Below, one piece after another: positions 22,801-33,033 of a DNA stretch of 64,000 nt. The stretch comes from Branchinecta lynchi (taxonomy: Eukaryota > Arthropoda > Branchiopoda > Anostraca > Branchinectidae): contig JAKZAP010000020.1 of assembly GCA_023053575.1 (NCBI GenBank), positions 17,231,998 through 17,295,997 on the forward strand, written 5' to 3'. The notes under the pieces were generated by a model that was not told the origin of the DNA, ran no database searches, and saw only the letters and a list, made by a program, of their open reading frames with translations. Every line of letters begins with the position of its first letter. The first letter of the stretch is position 1. The translations under genes and the position numbers were made by a program.

Positions 22801-22802
22801 AC
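16802..22802 (-). CDS. BTB/POZ protein, giant coding exon 3 (6,001 nt)
   Basis: One uninterrupted reading frame of 2,000 codons plus one base runs from acceptor tatttcttttag (exon begins GTT TGC CAG GCT at 22802) to donor GTAAGC at 16801-16796. Phase 0 at the start fits exon 2 and phase 1 at the end fits exon 4. The product is rich in Ser, Glu, Lys, Arg and Pro, with no recognisable zinc finger, HTH or enzyme domain. Basic clusters that could be nuclear localisation signals are HKPRKRRRN near the start and PPLKKQRRP near the end. Two tandem-repeat arrays (annotated separately) make up about 30% of the exon. A long disordered tail behind a BTB domain suggests a scaffold or regulator, but that is inference. 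A 697-codon open frame on the opposite strand (18103-20196) is a by-product of this exon. Confidence 0.88.
18230..19430 (-). repeat. Coding tandem repeat 2 in exon 3: about four 303-312-bp units
   Basis: The marker gtcgagctccc occurs at 18277, 18589, 18892 and 19195, spaced 312, 303 and 303 bp. The encoded unit of 101-104 residues contains the pattern KQTKK, SSSTCKEESR, KSRRMV, TPESEVE, SLPAE, GSSRDGSGSSTRDGASS. The middle copies are nearly identical and the outermost copies are diverged, so the array has recently expanded or been homogenised. It lies at about residues 1270-1680 of the protein and is unrelated to repeat 1. Confidence 0.92.
21510..22152 (-). repeat. Coding tandem repeat 1 in exon 3: four 159-bp (53-aa) units
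   Basis: The marker ttttccatattatcc recurs at 22126, 21967, 21808 and 21649, exactly 159 bp apart each time. Each unit encodes the pattern TDNMEN, then a short variable stretch with SSDDF or SSEDF, then KGDQR, GRKSKGKEKQ and a Lys/Ser/Glu tail. The period keeps the reading frame. It lies at about residues 360-575 of the spliced protein. The basic GRKSKGKEKQ core is the best conserved part. Confidence 0.93.
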
Positions 22803-22979
22803 CTAAAAGAAATACAGGAAGTTTATCCAGTCCAAGATTTGCAACATACGTTGTTCCGCTCAACCTGGCTTCCCAGTTACAAACTAAAGCTACCAGCGCG
22901 GCGAGGGGTATGCCCTGTTGTACTTGACATTCTAATACCGGGGACGCCCAAGAAAGAATGACAAACGATGTTCTATTGT

Positions 22980-23095
22980 TCGCAAGCCGTGTAGCATTAG
23001 TTACGTTTTGCAGATACCAATGATACCATGGTATCTGTTACCACGGTAACTGGATCTGCAATTAGTTGTTTTTTTCAGTTTCCGTGGTATCTGAT
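22980..23095. repeat. Left half of a GATACCACGG repeat, cut by an insertion
   Basis: It contains gataccatggtatctgttaccacggtaac and stops at tatctgat, where the hAT-like element begins. The sequence resumes at 26705. The intact arrangement is seen at 16329-16727. Confidence 0.7.
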
Positions 23096-23198
23096 CAGTG
23101 GCGAAACTAGCCCATTTTCGTGGGGCAGGGGGGCAAGCCCAGATTTTATCGACAAGATTTATTTACCGACAAAAATTTAGCTAACCTCCTAACTTTTA

Positions 23199-23693
23199 GA
23201 TTTCCTAACCTCCAGAACACAGCAAGTACGAGTGGATGGCCAGCTGAGCACCATGGAGGTGATTGTTCTTAGCGGTGTACCACAAGGAAGTGTTCTCGGT
23301 CCCCATCTCTTTAACATTTACATAAATGACTTAACCGAAGGCATCAGCTCTCCGGTTATGCTATATGCTGACGACACTAAGCTGTACAGAGGCATAATGG
23401 GACTGAAGGATGCAGAGTCTATTCAAAAGGACCTTGATAAGATCTGCCAGTGGATGACTAAATGGGCCATGGAGATCAATACCGATAAATGTCACCACCT
23501 CCGTCTTGGCCCCACCACCCTTGACCATCGGTACACCTTAGACGGAAGGACAATTTCGAGAACCACCTCTGAGCGTGACCTCGGGGTAGTAATGGACACA
23601 GATCTAAAATTTTCAACGCATTACGAAACTATCATCAAGAAAACTACAAGAATTGTGAACCTTATGAGAAGGACATTTACATTTAAGGACAAT
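23199..23693 (+). pseudogene. Non-LTR retrotransposon RT fragment, CR1/jockey-like family A
   Basis: The fragment is nearly identical to 47659-48153. It encodes VDGQLST, GVPQGSVLGPHLFNIYINDL, the catalytic MLYADDTKLY, then WAMEINTDKCHHLRLG and SERDLGVVMD. Both ends are abrupt: it lacks the fingers and C-terminal thumb. At 23693 it passes in frame into an unrelated reverse transcriptase. Unlike its relative at 47.8 kb it keeps Tyr in YADD. Confidence 0.85.
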
Positions 23694-25290
23694 TTGAAGT
23701 CACATGAGGTCTGCACCGAATTGCTCAAACTGAAACCACATTCGTCCTCTTTCCCCGGTGAGTTACCAGTCAAACTAATCCGCGAATTCGCCCCTTTTAT
23801 AGCGAGGCCTCTGGCCAATATCATTAACTTGATCCTCACACAGTGTACCTTCCCCTCGCTTTGGAAACGGGCTTACATAAGAGTGATCCCAAAAACTAGG
23901 TCACCGAAAACGTGTAACGACCTGAGGCCGATTTCCATTACTCCCTGTATGGCCAAAGTCACTGAAGCGTTTATTGCAAGGCAACTCATGGATCAAATTA
24001 GTGATAAGATTGACGTTTATCAGTATGGATGTCTGCAAGGCTCGAACACAACGTTTTACCTAGTGAGACTATTCGATAGTATTTTGACTTGGCTGGAAAA
24101 GGGATCATCATTCGTTGACTTGGCACTTACAGACTTGCCAAAAAGCTTTTGACCTGATTCAGCACCTCGTTTCATTGTTAAACCTGAGACGCATGGGTGC
24201 CAAAGCACGCATCCTTAAGACAATAGCCAGCTTTCTGTCGGAGCGTATGCAATGCGTGTTTGCCCTCAACGATGATGATAGGAACTCTGACTGGATACCA
24301 ATTACCTGTGGTGCACCGCAAGGTACAAGACTTGCAGGCCTGATTTTCTTAGCCGTTGTCAATTTTATCCTTGCTGAATTCGCCAATCGTGCTAAGTTCG
24401 TTGACGATTTGTCGTTCTTGCTCAAATTTCTAGTCAATCAAGGAGTCACTTTACCACAATTTGAACCCGACTTAGTGCCTTCTTTTTACCGTGAGTGTGA
24501 ACTTGCAAAACTAACTCTAAACCCGCAAAAGTGTAAAGTGATTCGATTCAACCCGCTGAAAAGTGAATTCAATGAGCCTGATTATATATTTAATATGGTT
24601 AAGAGTCATACTTTGTTGGGTGTCACTTTCACCGAAGATTGCAAATTCAGTGACCATGTTTGTAACCTCGTGAAGAAAGGGAACGCTGCACTCCAGTCCA
24701 TCACGACAATGAAGCGATTTGGATTCGGTGTCGAATCTTTGAAGTTAGCTTATGTGACATACGTGCGACCGCTACTGGAGTATGCCTGCCCAGTTTGGGG
24801 ACCCTTTGTGCAAAGAAGCATACAACATAAGGAAGAGATTGAATCACTGCAAATCAGAGCGTGCCGCATTATGGTAGGGCAGAAATACAATGGTTACGAA
24901 GCTTCCCTCCTCCTATTAAGACTTGAGCCACTCCATGTCCGCCGGGAAAATTTAATTTTACGTTTTGGTCGATCAATCCTTGCCAGTGAAAAACACAAAG
25001 ATATTCTGCCCGATCTAGCACCGGTGACAGGACGGACACGGCATCAAAATCTCCTTGTGCCAGTTAAATGTCGCACAAACCGGTATTCAAATTCCTTTGT
25101 ACCATATTTTACTGAGAAGAGTAACAAAAAACAAGTGAATTCTAAGTGATTTATTTTCTTTTATCTAATAATTGTATATATTCAAGTATTTTACTCAGTT
25201 ATTCAAGTATTTAAATGTAATGGTCGACGTATTTAGTGCCATGTCGGCGCTACGAGTTGAATCAATAAACATATCTATCTATCTATCTCA
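23694..25290 (+). pseudogene. Non-LTR retrotransposon RT, family B (frameshifted, nearly complete RT)
   Basis: This is the reverse transcriptase of a jockey-like non-LTR element. Visible in order are VKLIREFAPFIARPLANIIN, WKRAYIRVIPK, LRPISITPCMAKVTEAFI, FVDLALTDL, then a single-base frameshift at about 24138-24148 (an extra A in ccaaaaagc). The next frame reads KAFDLIQHLVSLLNLRRMG, CGAPQGTRLAGLIFL, the catalytic KFVDDLSFL and TLNPQKCKVIRFN. The C-terminus has LLEYACPVWGPFV. The stop is at 25147-25149. An (ATCT)n tail at about 25269-25289 marks the 3' end. FVDD in place of YADD is known in related elements. No endonuclease domain is present. Confidence 0.85.
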
Positions 25291-26039
25291 TGGGACCTAG
25301 ACATGTAATTTGCGGCCCAAACCGGCTCTGATGTCCGTTGGACGAAGGTGGGGCTGAGGGGTACCGGACCGGTAGGCTCACTGGAAATTTTTCGGTCCGT
25401 TCGAGTGATGCTTGACGCATTGTAGACGCGGATACAAAATATATGCCATTGGCCTATTTATGTGTCCGAACCTCTTCTTGCCATTATGGTAGTGCTGTGA
25501 GGGGATTAGGCTGGGTCTTGGACATTTTCTTAAACGCTTAGGGACCAAATCGGTTGACCGATTGAGATAAACTTGGCAATACTGTACCCATGTGATCTAG
25601 TTGTGTTATTCAGATATCCTGGCCTGATCCAACCTCGGGGGGCCGAGCTGGTGGAGGTATCACTGACGGGAATTTGAAACTCATAAGTCACTGAATAAAG
25701 TGGACGATTTCCCGGATTGATGAACAGCCAGACCGACCCAAAAGGGCAGTTTATGGGTGGGAACAGAGAAATCACTCAGGAACAATCCGAGGAAACAAGT
25801 TTGCCGGTGTGGTTGGTTTACCGTCAAGGAACAGAAAGGAATGAAGAACTGTTTAGTTAGTGCATTTTCGGATTTACCGACGACAATATTCCAATAACCA
25901 CATACAAAAGTCTCGCACTGACGAATAGTTCACAAATACTGAATTTAACGACAAGATTTGTATCCATTCCGGATGTAAACAGACCGACAAGACTTTTCCC
26001 AGTCATTGTACCGAAAAATGAAAAACATCAATTATCAGG

Positions 26040-26690
26040 GTCTCGATCCGACCATCGGCTTGATTTACCGACAAGATCATCTTCGCAGCGACAAAAAGTT
26101 CTGATTTCTAGACAAGAAGCTTCCTGATTACCGACAGAGCTTCTATCGGTATCACAAACGGTATTAGGAACGTGTTTTATCAGAGCTCTTGTCGGTACTA
26201 AAACGGGATCCGCGCAACGTCTCCGCACCGACAAACGCTGCCGATTTCCAAACAAGAAGGTTCCTGATTTACCTAAAGAGCTCCTAAAACGGAATCCGTG
26301 CACCAACAGACGTTGCCAATTTCCCTACAACAAGTCTCATGATTTACCGACAGAGCTTTCGTCGGTATCAGAAACGAAATGAGGAAAGTGCTCGTCAGAG
26401 CTCTTATCGGTGCCGAAAATCGAATCTACTCCAAGAAACACTGCCGATTTTCCAACAAGAAGTTTCTTGGCTTACCGACCGAGCTTTTGTCGGTACCAGA
26501 AACTGAATGCTAAAGCGTGCCGTACCGACAAACGCTGCCTATTTTCCAACAGGAAGTTTCCTGTTTTACCGACAGGACTTTTTTCGGTATCAGAAACGCT
26601 ATAATTAAAAGCGTGAAGCACCGACAAACACTGCCGATTTACCGACAGGATTTTTCGTAGGGGGGGGGGGCAGCTGCCACGCCCCCCCCC
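26040..26690. repeat. Tandem array, roughly 125-bp units (ccgacaaacgctgcc)
   Basis: Each unit contains ccgacaaacgctgccgattt, caacaagaagtttc and ttaccgacagagcttttgtc, ending tcagaaacg. At least five diverged units are seen inside the hAT-like element, on its right side. Confidence 0.8.
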
Positions 26691-26884
26691 TAGTTTCGCC
26701 ACTGTATATGATATACGATTGATCTGCAAAAACGACAATTGCTGAAATTGCACTTTTTGAGATCATCCCAAAAGAAAAACTGATATACAGTAAAACTTCT
26801 TTCCCACCAATTTGACAAAAAATGGTGAAAGTGAGATGACTTTTTCAGATACCACGATACCTGGCCACATACCACGACAACTGC

Positions 26885-27410
26885 TGCCACAACGCTGCCG
26901 ATTTTCCAACAAGAAGTTTCTTGGCTTACCGACAGAGCTTTTGTCGGTACCAGACACTGAATGCTAAAGCGTGCCGTACCGACAAACGCTGCCTATTTTC
27001 CAACAGGAGGTTTCCTGTTTAACCGACAGGACTTTTTTCGGTATCAGAAACGCTATAATTAAAAGAGTGAAGCACCGACAAACAATGCCGATTTACCGAC
27101 AGGATTTTTCGTAGGGGGGGGGGGGGCAGCTGCCCCCCCCCCCCCCAACGCCCCCCCTAGTTTTGCCACTGAATCTGATATACGATTGATCTGCAAAAAC
27201 GACAATTGCTGAAATTGCGCTTTCTGAGATCATCCCAAAAGAAAAACTGATATACAGTAAAACTTCTTTCACACCAATTTGACAAAAAGTGGTGAAAGTG
27301 AGATGACTTTTTCAGATACCACGATACCTGGCCACATACCACGACAACTGCAAAAATGACTTTTGACAGTGATATCAGATACCGTGGTATCAGATACCAT
27401 GGTATCAATT
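26885..27410. repeat. Tandem duplication of the hAT-like element's right end plus flank
   Basis: About 26440-26880 (array units, G/C tract, ctagtttcgccactg terminus and the following gatctgcaaaaacgac flank) is repeated at 26885-27355 in direct orientation with few changes. The G tract is longer in the second copy. GATACCACGG sequence follows to 27410. Confidence 0.85.
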
Positions 27411-28436
27411 CAATTCAATTCAAATAACTTATTTCCTCCAGAAATCGGAGAGTAAAAAACATAGTAAACACATACATAACTGGCCAAAAATATAAAACGA
27501 CTACTATGACATAACAAGGCCGTATCGCATAAAACAGATCAACAAGCAATATCAAACAAAAAAATAAAATAAAAAATAAATAAAACGTATGCGTAATAAC
27601 TCAACCATCAGCTACAGCCTCAGTGAGGTTGTGATGGATTCGAGGAACTTTAGAAAGAAAATTAGCATGTTTTTTTTTAATGATATAGATTGGGTTTTTT
27701 AATCGATATGTCTCCATCATAAAAGAATTCGACCCAAATTTTGATATCCGAAAAAGATATTTGGCAAAGTTGAAGAAGGTAGTTTTAATGTGAGAGAAAT
27801 TACTCGATGTGAAAAAAGGAAGTAAAGGAGAAAAGCCTGAGGAAGGGCAACAATATTAAAAACTTTGCCAGAGATCGGCGAGACAGATAATCGCGAAGTG
27901 ATATTACTGCCCCAAAACTTGCTGCAATCCTACACTTAAATGCTTTTGAAACTGAAGCACGGCACAATGAAAGTGTGGGGCCATACGGCACTCCAAGATA
28001 AGTGAAAAAATCTAACGGTTTTAAAGTTGAATTACTAATAGAAACTGAAACCAAATTATTTATTTTATAATTCGGCCTAGGCCCAGAACTAGTAACTGAC
28101 ATTTTTCTGGTCGAAAAAGAAGGCCGTGGTCAGAAAAACTTTAACAAGAAAATTTACATTAGCTTGGAGGGATTTTACCGATCTACTCAGAAGGACTAAA
28201 TCATCTGCATATGCTATCCAAGATAAAAGGTATCCTTTACCATAAACAAATGTTGTTCTAATCTGATCAAGCAAAGCTGAGACAGTAATATTAAAAATGA
28301 TAGGCGAAAGAATGCTTCCTTGCCTTAAACCCCTTTTTAGAACTATATTAAATCCGCTGTAACTATTTTTCCAGTTTATTCTCAGACGAGAAGAACTATA
28401 CCATCTGCAAAAGTGCAACTATTGCAAGCGTTTGCC
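27405..28436 (-). pseudogene. Non-LTR retrotransposon RT fragment on the minus strand, family C
   Basis: It encodes LKRGLRQGSILSPIIFNITV and the catalytic IAYADDLVLLSRS, then a frameshift near 28100, then FFTYLGVPYGP and SLRDYLSRRSLAKFLILLPF. Its 3' end carries an (ATTGA)n-type tail (ttcaattcaattcaattc on the plus strand at about 27408-27425). It is 5' truncated near 28436. The RT motifs are intact but the open frame is broken. Confidence 0.8.
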
Positions 28437-29208
28437 CAGGCTCTGATAGGGAGGATGGCGGTACAACTAGTAACCCCTGGCAGAAGGTATAACCAAAATA
28501 TCTCTGAAACGTTATTAACCGAAAACTACTTCCGGACTAAAGTCGATTGTTGGAGAATGCACCTTGCAAAGTTATGTTGTTGGGGCTTAAGAAAAATAAA
28601 TGGAGTTCAGAAAATAGATTTGCTGGCTGTCGGGACAGCCTAACTGAATAGAGATACGAGTCTGAACCTATAAACAGCTTCAAATACAACAGCAGAGCAG
28701 AGGTAGAGTCGAAACCAACAACAGCTAGAGGCGAATACGTTTTTACGGGACAGTCCATCACAACTATTATAACTGCTCGTAATATTTTGAACACTATCTG
28801 TAATTTTGCAACTGGTAACAAAAACAGAATTAAAGGACCGCAAGTTCATTTTCCCCTTATTTTTCTCTCTTTTTCATTTAAAGTTGAAACTTTTGGTTAT
28901 TGTTTTTTCGTCTCCTCCCCTTTTCAGTTAGTTGATTCTGCCTGTTGTTTAATTAATATCGGTTATGTCCTTGCCCTAGCCAAGCACTACTTTTGTGCTT
29001 TCCCGGCAGGAATATTAATTGTGTATTTTTTTGTCTTTAAATTTAGTCCAATGAAACTGAAAAATGAACCAAAAAGGAAATAAAGTGTACATAAGTTTCT
29101 AGAACATATTTTTCAGACGCTGAAGAGTCCGGAGATGGTGGATGGTGTTTGTGAGCTACTGTAGGTAAATACAAAATTTGTTTCGTTCAAGGGCTCGACA
29201 TAACATCT
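28437..29208. other. No gene or element recognised
   Basis: Several short open frames on both strands have no visible domain. One strand looks T-rich around 28850-28930. Confidence 0.45.
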
Positions 29209-29212
29209 TTAA

Positions 29213-29650
29213 AGGACACCTGAACAATGAAACCATACTTGAACAGACCATGGAGAATGCATTTACAGACATGGTCACGGAGAGCATTCTTCTCCTGAGC
29301 GTGACGTTTTCAAAATAGGGATGTTCATTTCTGGAGGTTTGCACATTTAGACTCTAGGACAAAAAGCGCAATTCATTCAAATGTTGTACAGCGCTGGCCA
29401 GATCGTATTGGAATTTTTTCTAGATATACGTTTGGGCTTAACTGGTTCAAAAATATTCAAGAAGAAGGGTTGATTGGAGACATTTGTTCATTTGTAAAAT
29501 TGTTCGGTACTGAAATAAGGACAGATGCAAAATGGAGCAAAAATCATAGCTTGGAAACACTTTCATATTTGGATTGGGTTTTCTGCAGGCAATGTTAACG
29601 GAAGTCATACAGATAGGGATGATACTTGGTGCTCTTCATTCAGGTGTCCT
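29213..29650. mobile_element. piggyBac-like MITE flanked by TTAA
   Basis: Inverted termini AGGACACCTGAA and TTCAGGTGTCCT sit directly inside TTAA on both sides (29209-29212 and 29651-29654), the signature of piggyBac insertion. The size is 438 bp. The interior matches 50406-50842 over most of its length (e.g. gaatgcatttacagacat). No coding capacity. Confidence 0.8.
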
Positions 29651-29880
29651 TTAAAGTTTAACCGAAAAAGGCTGAGGTCCAATAGTCTAGTAACATATCA
29701 CTTGTTCACTTAATATTCCTGAAAACCCGGTAAAAATGCCTTACTTCATTTGTCCGTTACCCAGGGATAATCGATATCATAGAACAAACTTATTCTTTCG
29801 AATGTCTGATACGTCTATGTGCTTGTCCCTCTAAGCTTGAAATGAACCAACTAGAAATGCAAGCCACTGCCAAAAATAAA

Positions 29881-31689
29881 AAGAGCTGAAAGCTCATATG
29901 GCACTTGCAAGAATAGGCAAAATGTTGGCGGGAGTTTTTTGTTTGGGAATTTTGTACAGAGTCGAATATTATTTTATTATACACTAGTAGGTAAAAAGTA
30001 CTGTAAAAGGCAATTCTAGAAATCTCTTCTTCGTTGGGCAGTTCAATGGTCTTCAATATGGTTTCGACGTTTATATCAAGTACGTTTCTTCTTTGAATTG
30101 TTATTGACCCTATTTCCCTTTTCGAGGAGACGGACCTCTGCTTAGTCTCGGGTTTCGTCCAGGTAGCTAGAAGGTACCGTCTGATAAAAAGTACTTTTCG
30201 ACCTTGCGGTGAAGATGCGCAATTTAAGGGAGCTAGAACCTCATTTGTAAGCAAAACCCTTAAGGCAAAAATGGTAATGAGCTCATGGGGATCATGAAAA
30301 GCATATTTTGCTTAAAAGTATTTTTCTTAATTTGCGGTCATGATTGGTACTTTAAGGAATGGTCGGATTTTGAAAGTGGCGATTTCTAGCCAATCTTGTC
30401 GAATTTCTAATATTCCAGCCAAGTTTCATCGTCCTAGCACACCTGGAAGTATCTTTACTCGCGATCACCGGAATTCCGGACTCCCCCTTAAACTCTCCCC
30501 AAAGTCGCCTGAGCCAATCCGGTTCTGTGAATGATTTATCCGTAGCATCTGTTAGTTATTTCCACAAAGTTCCATCCCGATCTCTCCAGTCTAAGCCGGT
30601 CACGTATCTCCCCCCCCCCCCAGTTGTTGTCGGATCCGATCCGGACACGAAAAAGATCACCAGAGACATGTCCTCTGTTCAATTACAAAATTTCACTCAA
30701 ATCAGATCACCCGTTCCAAAGTTACGCACGACTCAATATTCCGGATTCCCCCTTCCTCTACTCCCCCAGGACTATCGGATCGAGTAAATTTGTATTTACA
30801 AGTCAGTTAGATAGGGTCCCTGATACGCCAGATGCTTGTTGTTCCCGGCAAGTTTCACTCCGATCCCTAAATTCTAACCGTTTCTCGGGATTTACGGTAT
30901 CCCCCCCCCGACTCCTCCAAAGCTGTCGAGTCCAGTTCAGACTTCAAATGGAACATAAGATACGTCATTTATTCAGGTATTAAGTTTCATTTCAATCCGA
31001 TCACCCGTTCGAATGTTACACACCACTAATTTTCCGGATCCCCCCCCCCCCTCTCCACAGATGATCGGATCGGGAAACTGATTATTGCCGGGTTGGTCTG
31101 ATCGGGTGAAGGTCCCTGATACGCCTGCCAAGCTTCATCAAACTAGCACCCCCTAATCTATATCAACCCCTACTAAGGTTCAACAACATATTATACCAAC
31201 CCCTTCGACCTTCGATTGCTCTAGCTCTCTCCGAATGAATTTAAGCAAAGAATGACTCATCCACGAGCAGGGCTATACTAGTGTGAAGAAAGGGGTAGGT
31301 CTTTGACAAAAACTAGAAAAAGCGTTTCAAGAGATTTAGGGTGTCCCCCTCCAGCCCCCCTCCCAGTTTTCGGATCCGATCCGAATTTGGCAATGAACAT
31401 CCAAGACACTTCTTCTTGATACCTGTCAAGTTTAATCCACGCCCGATTATCTGTTCCAAAGTTATGAATGTTACTAATTTCCGGATTCCCCATCTTGCCA
31501 CTCCCCCATTGATGGTCGGATTGGGGAAGTGACTATTTCCAAGTTAATCCGGTTGGGTCCCTGATATGCGTGCCAAGTTTTATCGTCCTAGGTCATGTGG
31601 AAGTGCCGAAACTAGCAAAATGCGGACAGACCGACAGAAGACAGACATTACGATCGCTATATGGCACTTGAGTAAGCTCAAGTGCCATA
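29881..31689 (+). repeat. TATGGCACTTG-type long repeat, copy 2
   Basis: It begins aagagctgaaagctcatatg and ends with a perfect 13-bp hairpin at 31660-31689 (tatggcacttgag, loop taag, ctcaagtgccata). The 3' part carries the module gacagaccgacag...cgatcgctat just before the hairpin. Internal units share gcgatcacc, ggattccccc and ctgatacgcc. Confidence 0.82.
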
Positions 31690-32010
31690 AAAGTGAAATA
31701 AAATTATCAGATTCATTGCAAGGCATATCCTAAAATCACTTTCGTACTTTTCTACAGGCGTAACTTCCCCGACATCGCATCTTTAGCCCTGGAAATGCAG
31801 GCCTTTGTTTAGTTTATTCAAATTCTCCACGTCTAGATGAATTTTGGATTGTCGTGCAAGCAATCCACACTCTGAACGTTATTACCACAGGCCCGGGTAG
31901 AAAAAAAAACAAAATACCTGAGAAGAGTGAAAATATGTCAGTGTATTCAAATATCAGATGTAAAATTGAGCTGCCTGTTCTGTTAAACTTTAAGACTGGG
32001 TATTGTAGAA

Positions 32011-32265
32011 CAGTGGTTCCCAACCTTTTCCGTAACGCGTACCCGCAATTAAGGTTAAAAAAAGTTGCGAACCCCTTTTTGAAAAATCATTTTTCTACTC
32101 TTCTCCTAAGATCTGTCAAAATCAGAATGCCAAAGAGACGACATGGGATTAGTGCGTAAAAATATATATAAATAAATGGCAAGGTTGTCAATTTTGGATC
32201 GTCCGCGAACTGGTCGAGGGTCTGGCGTACCCCTTTGGGTATGCGTACCCCGTTGGGAACCACTG
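32011..32265. mobile_element. hAT MITE, TIR CAGTGGTTCCCAAC, 8-bp TSD TTGTAGAA
   Basis: The left end CAGTGGTTCCCAACC and right end GTTGGGAACCACTG are inverted. TTGTAGAA flanks it exactly at 32003-32010 and 32266-32273. The size is 255 bp. The CAGNGGTTCNCAAC-type terminus is a well-known hAT end. Internal gcgtacccc phrases recur near both ends. Confidence 0.93.
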
Positions 32266-32779
32266 TTGTAGAAGACGGCAATCGGTCTAATGTTTGATGG
32301 ATTCTTTTTGGTTATTTGTGTTGCCACTCTGTCAAGCTAGGCTATGAAGATTTGAGTGAAGTAGTACACCAAAAATTTCGAAAGAGCCAATCAGAACAGT
32401 CTAATGTCGTTGAGGCCAGTCAGATCATCGTATGAATTCCAAGATTAGACTGGATCGGGAAGAAGGGAAAGGAGGTTTCAGAGTAAGCAGCTTCAAAACA
32501 TCTAACACAAGGATGCGCAACCACATCTGATAACAGATTACTAGCTATCTGTTAGTGTCATAGACAAATCGTGTTATGTGTCTCCAGTGTTATGCTTATG
32601 AATGAATGAATGAATCTATGACGCACTGCCCAAGGGCGTAAGTGCAGTAAACAAGAATGAAGAAATATGAAATAATCGCAAAACACTCAACAAATATTTT
32701 CCATAAAGTTTCACTAATTTAGGATCACGATGATGGGATCGTGGACAGGTAATTTTCCAATCGGATAACTCAAATTACA

Positions 32780-32968
32780 GTGCGAACACACGATCAGGAA
32801 CGGGAGCTCCCGGACTGGAATTGCTGTCAGGATTTTCTGCACTATCATCACTTCCATAGGGAAAAGTTGAAAAAATTTCAACTTTTCCATATGGAAGTGA
32901 TGATGGTGCAGAAAATCCGGGCAGGAATTCCAATCCGGGAGATCCTGACCCTGATCGTGTGTTCGCAC
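32780..32968. repeat. 189-bp near-perfect palindrome
   Basis: Arms of about 93 bp run outward from an aaatttc centre near 32875. The outer ends are gtgcgaacacacgatcag and ctgatcgtgtgttcgcac. Differences between the arms are scattered substitutions. It could extrude as a cruciform. Confidence 0.92.
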
Positions 32969-33033
32969 TTTTAGAGGAGAGGGCTTCAAGCGACGACAAT
33001 GGGTCGGAAATTAAAAAACGGCGGATCAGGTAG
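32870..33033 (+). pseudogene. Possible coding remnant: acidic peptide ending KKRRIR
   Basis: The plus frame reads PYGSDDGAENPGRNSNPG, DPDPDRVFALLEERASSDD and GSEIKKRRIR then TAG. It has an acidic run followed by a basic tail, as in N-termini of some transposases and nuclear proteins. The left part is duplicated, inverted, in the other arm of the palindrome. No domain can be named. Confidence 0.3.

Larger units (their letters stand above)
23096..26704. mobile_element. hAT-like element (3.6 kb), TIR CAGTGGCGAAACTAG, near-perfect 8-bp TSD
   Basis: Left CAGTGGCGAAACTAG and right CTAGTTTCGCCACTG are perfect inverted termini. Flanks are TATCTGAT (left) and TATATGAT (right), an 8-bp duplication with one change. 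The insertion interrupts a GATACCACGG repeat. The interior contains the chimeric reverse-transcriptase segment (23199-25290), an unassigned stretch (25290-26030) and a roughly 125-bp tandem array. No hAT transposase was recognised. Confidence 0.78.
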
